From Cryptosporidium bovis (Eukaryota > Apicomplexa > Conoidasida > Eucoccidiorida > Cryptosporidiidae): a stretch of DNA of 64,000 nt. Position numbers and translations under genes: made by a program. The DNA lies in the NCBI GenBank assembly GCA_009768925.2, contig VHIT02000033.1:357026-421025 (forward strand). The letters run 5' to 3'. The stretch's first letter is position 1. Each line of letters opens with the position of its first letter. The notes beneath the pieces were generated by a model. The model was not told where the DNA came from. It made no database searches and worked only from the letters and a program-made list of their open reading frames with translations. Below, one piece after another: positions 35,145 to 43,957 of this stretch.

Positions 35145-35637
35145 ATTTAAGTTAAGTTATCATTTATTTTTTTATATGTTTTACAATTAGCCAAAATAAA
35201 TAAGATATGAGTAAATAATGCAGCTCATAGATGTGATTTTAATGTATAATTTCAGGAAAAAGAAACTATTGTGACAAGGGCAGTAAACAGTCTTAAATAA
35301 GGCCAATATCTGTAAAGTTTAATGCAAAATACACTGTTTGTTTTACACTCAATTCCCAATATATCACTATTCAATTTTTTTTTTATAATTGCAAATATGT
35401 ATACCTATTTTGACATTTAGATAAATAATTTAAGGCGGGAGGCCATTTACATATTTGATAAGAGAAATAACTAGGCAATAGTTGTAAAGCGATAAAAACA
35501 AAGACTATAAATTATTACATGTAAGTAAAATATAACTTATTGTGGAAGAAAACATTAGAATGGCAAAAATTGATTAAAAATAGAAAATGAACAAAATCAC
35601 AAAATCTTAATTAAACTTATTTAAACTATTAATTAAC
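35145..35637. other. Promoter region of SET/MYND gene
   Basis: 490 bases between same-strand minus genes. GGCGGGA at 35434-35440 is a classical E2F-type core about 290 bases upstream of the methyltransferase start. A poly-T run lies near 35370. No gene seen. Confidence 0.5.
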
Positions 35638-37290
35638 TTATAATTCATCGTGTTTGAGAGAGTTTTCAACTAAATCAATTTGTTCTTGAGTTGGAGGTTC
35701 GTCAGCAAATTGTTCAAATTCAGGAAATATGGTTACAACCAAATCATTGTAGTTTTCTGGATCATTAAAAGATAAATTTTCAATATCAATAGATGTCGAA
35801 TTAGTAATATACTGTTTAATATTAATGTAACTGATTTCATCAGCATTAAACTTGGCCGGATTACTATTATGTTTACTAAAAAATAGTAAAGAAGGTATTG
35901 AATTTGAATAATATTCATCCTTAGGTAGATCATTTTCACTTATATCTATAATGCCAAATTTTATTTTTGAATCACCTTGTATAGTTAATGCATCATTTAA
36001 TTTTTTTAATATTTCTTCAGTATCATTACACGGTTGGCAAAAAGGAGTGGTTAATAATATAATCCAATCATTGTTCTTATCATCAAGCACAATACTGTTA
36101 AAGTTGACTCCTACAATCTTTGTAAATTTATCATTCTCATTATACAATGGAATTGGCTCAGACCTTAACTTAGGCTCGATTTTACCCGAATCAACATCTT
36201 GGATAAATTTTTTAATGGTTGAATATTCGATAGGTGTATTAGGTGGTAAAATATATGGCCTTGTCTTAGCTACTGCAATTGTAGGCAGCATTTCAGGTTC
36301 AACGAGTAAAACAGTACTTAAATGTGTAGAATGTTCTGAAGTATCTAGCCAAACAACTCTATAATTACTAGAAAACTCTTGTGATATTTTCGTTAATATT
36401 GAAACGTATGGTTTTATACTTTGATTTCCCTTTCCATTTTCCATAGGAACTAACAACCATATTAAATCAAAGTCAATATCTGAGTATTTAACAAAGTTTT
36501 TGCTAGATATTTCACCAAATAAAGGTACGTGATTATTTTTTATAAATTCAAATACATCACCTTTGTTTTTCAATGACTTGTTGAATATAATTCCATTATC
36601 TTCATATCTTCTTAAGCACAATAACCAACTATTATTATTATTACTATTGCCATTATTACTTTCCAAAATTGAATCAGTGTCTGAATTATCATTATAAATA
36701 TCAATAAGATTACTCGCAGTTAAGTTTGGAATTAATTTTGAAGAAATAAAGTAGAATTTACCAGATACTCTATTAAAATCGGCTATCTCATAAAATACAT
36801 TGTATTCCGAACTATTCTTAGCACCATATAAAAAATAAATCACGTCGTCATCTTCTAACAATCTGATTATATTGGTTCTTGTAATATCTAACTTACTTTC
36901 AATCATTTTAATTGGATATGATATTTGTTCCTTCGTCCAATCTAATATTTCCACATCTGCTCTACCACCATAATATTCTTCTGGTACTTTTTTCCTGAAA
37001 AATTTCAATGTTGGAAAATCATTTATTTGGTACTCTTCTAACAACTTTAAATTTCTTTCACCATTGATCTTTCCTAGACTTACATTTATATTCTTAAATT
37101 CTAAATATAGTTTATCTAGCTTTTCTATTACATTTGCACAGGCAGTACAATCTTCTGAGTAAAATAAGACGAGACAATGATCGTTTTTCCCTATAAAATC
37201 TGGGAAACTATTTTTATCCAATTCAATAACTTCACAGTTTAATGCCACACATGTCGTAAACAGTATTAATAAGACATTGAGAAATCTCAT
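35638..37290 (-). CDS. ER protein disulfide isomerase-like protein with HDEL tail
   Basis: 550 residues from the ATG at 37290. The frame extends 14 codons upstream only to a TTG, and the internal Met gives a textbook signal peptide (MRFLNVLLILFTTCVALNC). Two thioredoxin-type sites are visible: CTAC at 48-51 within VLFYSEDCTACANVI, and CQPC at 418-421 within LLTTPFCQPCNDTEEIL. Both differ from the usual PDI CGHC. The region between them looks like two redox-inactive thioredoxin folds. The protein ends KHDEL, an ER retention signal. Predicted role is thiol-disulfide chemistry in the ER; the unusual dipeptides suggest a different redox potential. Confidence 0.88.
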   Translation of the reverse strand: MRFLNVLLILFTTCVALNCEVIELDKNSFPDFIGKNDHCLVLFYSEDCTACANVIEKLDKLYLEFKNINVSLGKINGERNLKLLEEYQINDFPTLKFFRKKVPEEYYGGRADVEILDWTKEQISYPIKMIESKLDITRTNIIRLLEDDDVIYFLYGAKNSSEYNVFYEIADFNRVSGKFYFISSKLIPNLTASNLIDIYNDNSDTDSILESNNGNSNNNNSWLLCLRRYEDNGIIFNKSLKNKGDVFEFIKNNHVPLFGEISSKNFVKYSDIDFDLIWLLVPMENGKGNQSIKPYVSILTKISQEFSSNYRVVWLDTSEHSTHLSTVLLVEPEMLPTIAVAKTRPYILPPNTPIEYSTIKKFIQDVDSGKIEPKLRSEPIPLYNENDKFTKIVGVNFNSIVLDDKNNDWIILLTTPFCQPCNDTEEILKKLNDALTIQGDSKIKFGIIDISENDLPKDEYYSNSIPSLLFFSKHNSNPAKFNADEISYINIKQYITNSTSIDIENLSFNDPENYNDLVVTIFPEFEQFADEPPTQEQIDLVENSLKHDEL

Positions 37291-37680
37291 TTTTTTCAAG
37301 ATAATTTTAAATGTCAAGCTCTTTTTCGCCAACCTGTAAATACAATAGCCTCTTTATTCTATAAATGATTTGTCCTTGATTATTAAATGTAAAAAAAAAA
37401 AAATCTGATTAATTTATTTGATAGTTTTAACAAATAAACTTCACTAATTCATTAATATAACAACGCCATCCTATTTCCACATTATTTCTTATCTCACATA
37501 ACTCTATCCGCCTCAAACCATATTTATTTTAATTACAACTAAATATATTCAAAGCAAATAACTATACTAATATACAAACTGCAAAAATAAAAATAGTGGA
37601 AATTTTGCCGCTGGGACGAGACAGGTTACTACAATTTACATGCATGATACGAAATGATAAGACAGTAAAAAGAAAAAAAA
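37291..37680. other. Gap between the PDI-like gene and the RNase P RNA
   Basis: 390 bases upstream of the PDI-like start. It holds a TTGCCGCTGGGACG element near 37603-37616 and an ATGCATG near 37640, and ends in the T8 tract that terminates the RNase P RNA. No protein gene seen. Confidence 0.5.
37673..37680 (-). terminator. RNA polymerase III T-tract after RNase P RNA
   Basis: Eight consecutive T on the minus strand, three bases beyond the P1 helix of the RNase P RNA. Confidence 0.7.
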
Positions 37681-38016
37681 TTGAGCGAAATTAGAGTAGT
37701 CTGAATTGAGTTCGTTAAAAAACAAAGTTTCAACGTCTCGAGAATTGGACTTAATTAGACGTAATCTTCTCAATTGAAAAGATATACCCCACTTGCCAGT
37801 CAACCCATTTCAAGCCAACTATTAGATAACAAATAGTCAGCGTTTTTTCTGTTAGGAGACTACAGCCATTTCGGCCATTAACCACTAAGTAAATACAATT
37901 TCTAATAAAATTGTATCAAGGCATCTCAGACCTTCCCATCCGTATCTATCATAAAAGAAATAAAATATATTCCTCTTTCTTGTATGCGGAGAATCTCGAG
38001 CTTAATTTCGCCCAAT
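37681..38016 (-). ncRNA. RNase P RNA (nuclear, H1-like)
   Basis: On the minus strand, GGGAAGGTCTGAGA (37924-37937) is the CR-I block of eukaryotic RNase P RNA, as in human H1. AACAGA (37848-37853) matches the start of CR-IV, and AATTCAGACTACTCT (37693-37707) matches the H1 3' conserved block. The ends pair as helix P1: GGGCGAAATTA (38013-38003) with TAATTTCGCTC (37693-37683), 11 pairs including one G-U. A T8 tract at 37673-37680 right after the 3' end fits RNA polymerase III termination. Length ~335 nt matches H1 (341). Internal hairpins, for example around 37840-37915, are consistent. Function: 5' maturation of tRNAs. Confidence 0.9.
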
Positions 38017-38389
38017 TTGCACATATCTATAATTAATGAATCGAATATATAACTTTATATTGCTTGTTACTCCATGATATGAAGTGAATAATAGCTTTAT
38101 AACTAAATATTTAAAAATTAACGGAAAACAGACAATATTAATAACAGTGTTCAAACCTTTTCATCTACAATCAAAAGTTAATTACTATTGTTTTAATTAC
38201 ATATATACCTGGGTTTGTATAGTTGTCTTTTTATAATGGTGAATAAAATCCCCACATAAATACCTAAAAAAATACCAAATTGATACTGCCAATTCACATT
38301 TACATAATTGCATTTAAACAGTTTGGTACTTATTATCCGAGTGTAAACAATTATTTATTGTATATTATAATAAAAAATTGTATGTCGAA

Positions 38390-38530
38390 CCCTGTGATTG
38401 ACATAACCTCTACTTATTTAATCATCATAGATGAAGAGGCATGACACCCGAGATTCATTTATTATTCGATGAAGATTGATCCAATATTTCATTCAAAAAG
38501 TCAATTATTGGTCTTCGGTATCATCGTATA
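38390..38530 (-). ncRNA. Possible H/ACA-type guide RNA
   Basis: On the minus strand a 5' hairpin has a lower stem CGATGA (38526-38521) / TCATCG (38472-38467) and an upper stem CCAATA (38511-38506) / TATTGG (38486-38481). A 9/8-nt internal loop between them looks like a pseudouridylation pocket. ATAATA (38465-38460) fits the H box and sits 15 nt after the upper stem, as expected. A second hairpin (CCTCT 38439-38435 with AGAGG 38411-38407) is followed by ACA (38395-38393), three nucleotides before a plausible end. The second hairpin's spacing to ACA (11 nt) is short, so confidence is limited. No target identified. Confidence 0.35.
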
Positions 38531-38813
38531 GACATTAGTAAATGTTTATGTTAATATTAAAAAAAAGTGTCCAAGTAAAATCATTCAAATATTTTCATAA
38601 TAAAATCGTAAATAAACAACTTATCAGTAATTTAAATTATTTAACAAAATACTTCGAAATATATTATTCCATTTATAGACCATTTAAAGAACTGTAATAA
38701 AACCATGAATATATATACGTCAAATACAATTAATAATTAAATTAACTCATTATTTCTTGTTTGTTCGTCAAACATTCTTGACACAAATTTACCATTGTAG
38801 ATTATATATAAAG

Positions 38814-38924
38814 ATGCAGAATAAGTCAGAAAATTCAGACATAGTATTATCCACATTATGATTTCGGTGGATTGACAGATATTTCATAAGTTAACAAATT
38901 AATCATCATCCTTTAATTCTGCAT
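38814..38924 (-). ncRNA. Box C/D snoRNA candidate, target unknown
   Basis: On the minus strand, box C ATGATGA (38909-38903) and box D CTGA (38829-38826) are enclosed by a perfect 9-bp terminal inverted repeat: ATGCAGAAT (38924-38916) with ATTCTGCAT (38822-38814). Three further pairs adjoin the boxes. A second CTGA at 38838-38835 could be D'. The ~110-nt length suits the class. The guide segments before each CTGA did not match an rRNA sequence that I remember, so the target is open. Confidence 0.6.
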
Positions 38925-39489
38925 ACCTATTATTATTTAGGTTAGATTTTAAATATAATAGGCAATTATTAACATTAAATTATCACTTTTTTTAATTAGT
39001 GTCTTAAAAATACGATCTACTTGAAATAATGCTCAGGTGCCATTTATTTACTTGTATCATTAACAAACAAATAAACGACACTAACTCTTTCTACATAAAC
39101 AAATGATTCGGTGGAAGGAGAAGAGAGTTGATAGTCTTCATTGCAGTATTCCATTCAGAATATTGATATAATAAAAGTTAACACATTCACTTATATGTCC
39201 AAATAAATTGTAATATAAAATTTGAATTTACTAGACCATAATGATGAGTTTTAAGAAAATATATCATCTAATAGTATTTTTGTCAAGAATTCGCATTAAA
39301 TATATACATTTGTGTCGTTCACCATCGAATATCACACTATACAAGCCCAACTGTATATTTAAAGCAGGAAAAAAACTTACCTAAATCAAGCAATAATCCA
39401 TTTAAATATAATACATTAGGGATTTATATTTGAACGAAAAAAAATAAGACATTAATTTATCTCACTTATTATTGTTGACGAAAAATATG

Positions 39490-39576
39490 TCCCTCAGAGT
39501 TAAAAAGCTCGTTGTTTTATAGTTATTCATCAAATAAAAATCAGTTCGAATCGATATAACACTATCATCATTGGGA
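39490..39576 (-). ncRNA. Box C/D snoRNA guiding 18S rRNA 2'-O-methylation
   Basis: On the minus strand the order is box C ATGATGA (39571-39565), D' CTGA (39544-39541), C' TGATGA (39532-39527), D CTGA (39497-39494). TCCC (39576-39573) pairs with GGGA (39493-39490) as the terminal stem. Immediately before box D is a 15-nt guide (39512-39498), the exact complement of AGTTAAAAAGCTCGT, a near-universal 18S rRNA sequence. The fifth-nucleotide rule points to the fifth base of that segment, an A. From memory this is the region targeted by yeast snR47 and vertebrate U36. The D' guide target is unknown. Length 87 nt. Confidence 0.85.
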
Positions 39577-39976
39577 ATAGAATCCATTACTCTATACTTA
39601 TTGAAAATATCAATATATATTTATTAATATTCAATAGACGTCATTTACAGTCCAATTAAATTTGAAATCCTTAATATTATACTATAATATGTTCCAGGAA
39701 AAAAGAACTAATTGTCTTGACTAGCCATTATATGCATTATACATAAAGTAAGGAGACGTTAATTGTTGTTATTTTACTTAATTTAATTTATCATCATTGG
39801 AATCGTATGATACTTATGTTTTATGACTATTTGCCTTAACATATATCCAATTTATTATTAACTATTTTCTGTTTCCTTTCACAAATAACACTACTTAAAA
39901 CGTTATATATATTTATTTTAGTTATTGTATCTGACCTTATCTTTTTATTATCTATAGCGCCTATTATCTTGTCTCG

Positions 39977-39985
39977 TGGCGGTAA
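39977..39985. promoter_or_regulatory. GC element TGGCGGTAA beside AGCGCC
   Basis: Two GC cores within 30 bases at the right end of the non-coding RNA stretch, just past the 3' end of the GRAM/VASt-like gene. If the RNAs are co-transcribed leftwards, this could be their upstream control region; that is inference. Confidence 0.25.
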
Positions 39986-40083
39986 AGCTTCATATTTATT
40001 AATGGCAAAAAAAAAATGGACACTAAGTGAGAAAAAAATTTGTAATTGTTATTTAATGTACTGTAAATTTAATAATGAATATA

Positions 40084-41523
40084 TTAACAATTATTCACTA
40101 ATTTATTGAACAACCTTTCAAAGTGTACAAAACAGCATATACTATTATTGCACGACATATTTTCATTGTTATTGTTTGCACCAAATTCAATTCCACAACT
40201 AGTTCCGCAATCAGTTATTTTTTCTAGCAAGAAATTTTCATTCACACATGAACTATTAATATTGTTTGTATTGTTAGAATTGCAAGTATTTATCATTTGG
40301 TTTTTAATTCCATCTATATACCTATCAACAGTAGCTTTTATGCTGTTTAATGTCGTATTTTCGAACTGATATCTAATTAAATATGGCAATTCGGATATAT
40401 TCTCTAGCTCACATTCTATGTCCATTTGCGACTGATTTTCATTTAGTGATAATATCCTTACAAGTAATTTCAAATTAATCTCCTTCTCAAATATATCAAA
40501 ATTAACGTTAATTAATAGATGTATATATGATAGATCCAATGGATACAATAACTGATGTTTCTCCTTAAATGATATCCAAATATCCACTAAACCTGTTTTA
40601 ATTTTTTTTTTATATTGAATATCCCTATTTGACCCACTTTTAAGAATAAATGAACGAATATCTTTATTATTATATATATCCAAATCGTTGTCTTCACTAT
40701 TGTTGTTCCATTCGCTAATAACCAAATTAAATGTTTCCTGAGGATCTAATATGTATTTTCCATAAAATAAATCTGATGTGATTATTTCAGCAAGCTTGAT
40801 ATTCGAAATTGAAACGATACAACATGGATATTGATTAGAGTATGGAGATATCTCATTTATTGATTGAGTAGCAATGTCCAAGTTAGATATTGGTATTTTG
40901 GCATTTGTTATTTTAAATTCATTGTTTTCATTATTATTTAATATTGAATGATTGTTTTCACTATTTGTACTTTTATTTTCATGTTTAATATTATTCTCAT
41001 GTATTTTTAACATTTTATTTACACATTCAATGTTATCACCTATTATATAATTTATACCTGATTTTGTTTTTATATTTAAATTGTCATTTTCAATTAATTT
41101 CATATCTAGTATATGATTAAATGGCAATATAACCCACTCACCCCTAGATATAATTCTATCATTCATATTCTCATCATTTACCGTTGTCTTAGCAAAAGCA
41201 GTTGCTGCTATTGGAGCTATAATGCATTGTATGTTTAAATTATTTCTATTTATTAAATGAAACACTGCCAATTCATTTTCCATTAACATTATATCACATA
41301 AATAATTACCAAAGCCAAATCCTGGTATTTTTAAGTTACACCTATAACAACCATTTAGTTCATATATTTGATTAAAAATTGAATCATTTTCTAAACATTT
41401 ATTCTCTTTATCTACCCACACTATTGCACTTTTGCATTCTTCTTTAATTAGATCATCTACTTTTGAATCATCGTTAATTTCTCCTTTTATTAGTTTATAT
41501 GTTAACTTTTCAAACCAATTCAT
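40084..41523 (-). CDS. Soluble GRAM/VASt-like protein (putative)
   Basis: 479 residues starting MNWFEKLTYKLIKG, without signal peptide or membrane segment. The first ~170 residues show a beta-rich pattern with GDNIECVNKMLK, compatible with a divergent PH/GRAM fold. From about 235 (YPCCIVSISNIKLAEIITSDLFYG) to 420 it resembles a VASt/StAR-type lipid-binding domain: Cys-X-VS...F...Y at the start and a closing long helix (TTLNSIKATVDRYIDGI). The C-terminus is Asn/Cys-rich. It is head-to-head with a clearer GRAM/VASt-like gene, which supports the assignment. The match is weak by sequence alone. Confidence 0.5.
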   Translation of the reverse strand: MNWFEKLTYKLIKGEINDDSKVDDLIKEECKSAIVWVDKENKCLENDSIFNQIYELNGCYRCNLKIPGFGFGNYLCDIMLMENELAVFHLINRNNLNIQCIIAPIAATAFAKTTVNDENMNDRIISRGEWVILPFNHILDMKLIENDNLNIKTKSGINYIIGDNIECVNKMLKIHENNIKHENKSTNSENNHSILNNNENNEFKITNAKIPISNLDIATQSINEISPYSNQYPCCIVSISNIKLAEIITSDLFYGKYILDPQETFNLVISEWNNNSEDNDLDIYNNKDIRSFILKSGSNRDIQYKKKIKTGLVDIWISFKEKHQLLYPLDLSYIHLLINVNFDIFEKEINLKLLVRILSLNENQSQMDIECELENISELPYLIRYQFENTTLNSIKATVDRYIDGIKNQMINTCNSNNTNNINSSCVNENFLLEKITDCGTSCGIEFGANNNNENMSCNNSICCFVHFERLFNKLVNNC

Positions 41524-42138
41524 TTTATTTAACTTTAATGTTCTATTAGGTTAATAAACACAAATTATTTTTTAGCTTTTTGAAATTATTTTAACTATTT
41601 TTTACATGCATTTTTACTTCTTGAAATTAATCATGTATTTTACTAATGCCGGTATAATCAAATAAAAATAGGCTTTCGGGCATTTTTTTTATTAATCAGA
41701 ATGGTATTGGGGTGGGGAGGGGAGACCAAAATAAGAGGGTAAAGAATGAAGGATATATGAAAAAGAAAAGGGGAAAAAAGTGCAAGGAAAAATAAACAAA
41801 TTAATTTTAATAAATAAAATATTTAATTTAGTTTTCAAGTGGAAAAAACTTAATAGATACGGCACAAAGTTATAATCAATCAAAATATTTTGTTGGTATT
41901 AATATAACTCGCATTTGTTATTATTTATTCAAGTCTGACTATTTTTTACCTTAAAATCATTGAAAAGAAATAAATCAATAACTAAACATCGAGTTTTCTT
42001 CTATTTTATTCTATTTAAATGAAAAAAAAGTTAGAAATGAGATTATAATGTCATAATATAACTATTATATACATTAGGCTTTAAGTTTATATAAATATAA
42101 AATACATTTATAGTTATTATTAAGTTTGGATTTGTTTA
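41524..42138. other. Divergent promoter between the two GRAM/VASt-like genes
   Basis: 615 bases. It contains GCCGGTATA at 41648-41656 and a G-rich block at 41709-41739. No coding frame judged real. Confidence 0.55.
41709..41739 (+). promoter_or_regulatory. G-run cluster, G-quadruplex potential
   Basis: Three GGGG runs separated by single bases (41709-41722) followed by GGG at 41737-41739. Very unusual for this AT-rich DNA, about 185 bases upstream of the minus-strand start and 430 upstream of the plus-strand start. It could be a quadruplex or a G-box-like element. Confidence 0.45.
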
Positions 42139-43785
42139 ATGGTTAATAATAATAATAATAATAATATATATCAATATGATTTCTCTTCAAAACTATTTAA
42201 TAAGCACTCTTATTTAGATGTATTGGTAAATATATTAAATTACTTAGCAAATAAATATGTATCTATATTTTTAAATCCACTCTTTGTAATAATTACATTG
42301 ATTATTATTTTAATTGTCATTTTAGATTTAATAAATTGCTACAAAAAGAATAAGTTTTCTAAAAATAAAGTGGTAAATAGCGATTTAAATAAAATTTGTT
42401 ATAAATACAATTGTGGTCTAGATACAATACCTATTGATTCAAAAACAAATATGTCATTTGGTTGTTGTTGGAGATATGACTCTAAAAAAAGAATTCACGG
42501 GAGAATATTTATAAGTGACAAAAACATTATTTTCTATTCACCAATATCAATATTATTTGAGAAAAAGGAATTACTATCTAAATATTCTGTTTTTCCAGGT
42601 ATAAAAATTTCGGACACGACATTAATTACAATGGAATACACAAAAATATCAAGAATGGTTCGTCGAGGAGGAAGCAAAGTACTAAGAGGTAGTGTAACCA
42701 TTGAATTAAATACAAACACAGACGATAACACTCGTCTCGAAATAATGTTTTGCCATTTTCTTCATACTAAATACGTTTATGATCTTTTGTCAAGACTTTG
42801 TACATTGTGTTGTAGTAGAATATATGATACAATACAGGGTGATAACAAATTAAATGATGACTTAAGCAATATTGTTAAGAGTGAGAAATCGTTTGATAAT
42901 ATTAGTAATATTGATAAAAATATAAATAATAATAGCGAGGTTATCATTCCGAATGATATTATTTGTTTCCCATTATATGACTTACAAGGTAAAGACACAA
43001 TTAATAATTATGAAATTGAGAATTCGAATATACTAGAATTATTAAATAAAAAATCAAGCCAAGAGTTTGAGGAATATATAAATGAATATGATTTTAATCC
43101 AATACCAACTTCTTCACTTCAAAATGTATTTCCATGTATAATTATGCCAATTGATATTAAAAAGGTATTTACTATTCTTTCCGATGAAAGTGGAGATAGT
43201 AAAAAAAATGTTTATCTTCGATTTCTAGAATTATCAGGTGCTTCCAATGTTGAAATTGAATATAAACCTTCAAAATACAATTTTATGAAACATATTGTTT
43301 ATACATATGAAAAATCTCTTACTATTGGTGGCATTGGCTTGAGTTGGTTGTCTTCAAAAAGTTCAATTAGTTTTAAATGCAAAGAAGACCTCAAATTGTA
43401 TTACTTGGGTGATGATCTTGGAATATTATTATGTATAGATGTTAATTCTACAGGAATTCCTGAGAATGATGCCTTTACCGTAAATATAAGACATCGTTTT
43501 ACTCCATTCAAGACATTAAATAATTGTTTTTGTGGAGTTAATAATAATTTTGATAATGATAATAATAACAATAATAGTTATTTCAATGATAATAGCGACA
43601 AGAATGACAAATCACAATTAAAAAAATGTTACTGCGCCTCCAAAAAGTATGTCCAATTAGATGTTGAATGTGAAGTTAATTTTCTGAGATTTTCATTATT
43701 TAAAATACCGGTCATTCAAAATACAATTGATCAAACAAAGAAGAATTTGGATTTTTTAAGATCATCGTGGAAAATGCACTTCTAA
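42139..43785 (+). CDS. Membrane-anchored GRAM/VASt-domain lipid transfer-like protein
   Basis: 548 residues. After a short poly-Asn start (encoded by an AAT run) there is one clear membrane segment at ~46-66 (LFVIITLIIILIVILDLI). A GRAM domain spans ~100-210 (HGRIFISDKNIIFYSPI, then VFPGIKISDTTLITMEYTKISRM). From ~335 to 545 is a VASt-like domain (VFPCIIMPIDIKKVFTIL, YEKSLTIGGIGLSWLSSK, CEVNFLRFSLFKIPVI). In Lam/Ysp and GRAMD1/Aster proteins this pair moves sterol between ER and plasma membrane, with the anchor at the C-terminus. Here the anchor is N-terminal. Lipid specificity is unknown. Confidence 0.72.
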   Translation: MVNNNNNNNIYQYDFSSKLFNKHSYLDVLVNILNYLANKYVSIFLNPLFVIITLIIILIVILDLINCYKKNKFSKNKVVNSDLNKICYKYNCGLDTIPIDSKTNMSFGCCWRYDSKKRIHGRIFISDKNIIFYSPISILFEKKELLSKYSVFPGIKISDTTLITMEYTKISRMVRRGGSKVLRGSVTIELNTNTDDNTRLEIMFCHFLHTKYVYDLLSRLCTLCCSRIYDTIQGDNKLNDDLSNIVKSEKSFDNISNIDKNINNNSEVIIPNDIICFPLYDLQGKDTINNYEIENSNILELLNKKSSQEFEEYINEYDFNPIPTSSLQNVFPCIIMPIDIKKVFTILSDESGDSKKNVYLRFLELSGASNVEIEYKPSKYNFMKHIVYTYEKSLTIGGIGLSWLSSKSSISFKCKEDLKLYYLGDDLGILLCIDVNSTGIPENDAFTVNIRHRFTPFKTLNNCFCGVNNNFDNDNNNNNSYFNDNSDKNDKSQLKKCYCASKKYVQLDVECEVNFLRFSLFKIPVIQNTIDQTKKNLDFLRSSWKMHF

Positions 43786-43957
43786 ACAATTTACAATTAT
43801 TTTATTTATAACAAATATGTTTTTAGTATTTTTTTCTATTTTTCATTATTTACAATCATTTTTATTTCACTTTAATGTTGAAACTTCATCAAAAATTCAA
43901 TTGTATCTTTCTTTAATTATTGTTTATTAGTGTAATCTATTTATTGCGTTTTTATTC

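Larger units (their letters stand above)
38017..40083. other. Non-coding stretch holding small RNA candidates
   Basis: Two kilobases with no protein gene. Besides the RNA candidates listed separately it contains a paired structure at 39083-39164 and two further box-C-like ATGATGA motifs (minus, near 38427 and 39811) lacking a box D. GC elements AGCGCC (39957-39962) and TGGCGGTAA (39977-39985) lie at the right end. Base composition is slightly less AT-extreme around the RNA candidates. Confidence 0.5.

Noticed and set aside
38380..38393. GGTTCGA on the minus strand resembling a tRNA T-loop or Pol III B box
   Set aside because: The flanking bases do not form a 5-bp T-stem and no cloverleaf can be drawn.
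39235..39241. Box C-like ATGATGA on the plus strand
   Set aside because: No CTGA follows within about 100 bases and no flanking stem was found.
39805..39811. Minus-strand ATGATGA preceded by TTCCA, like the 18S-guide snoRNA
   Set aside because: A complementary TGGAA lies about 105 bases downstream, but no box D CTGA is present, so it was not called; it could be a decayed copy.
41692..41883. Small minus-strand frame in the GRAM/VASt divergent promoter
   Set aside because: Low-complexity Phe/Ser/Pro sequence through the G-rich block, with no family likeness and in a promoter position.
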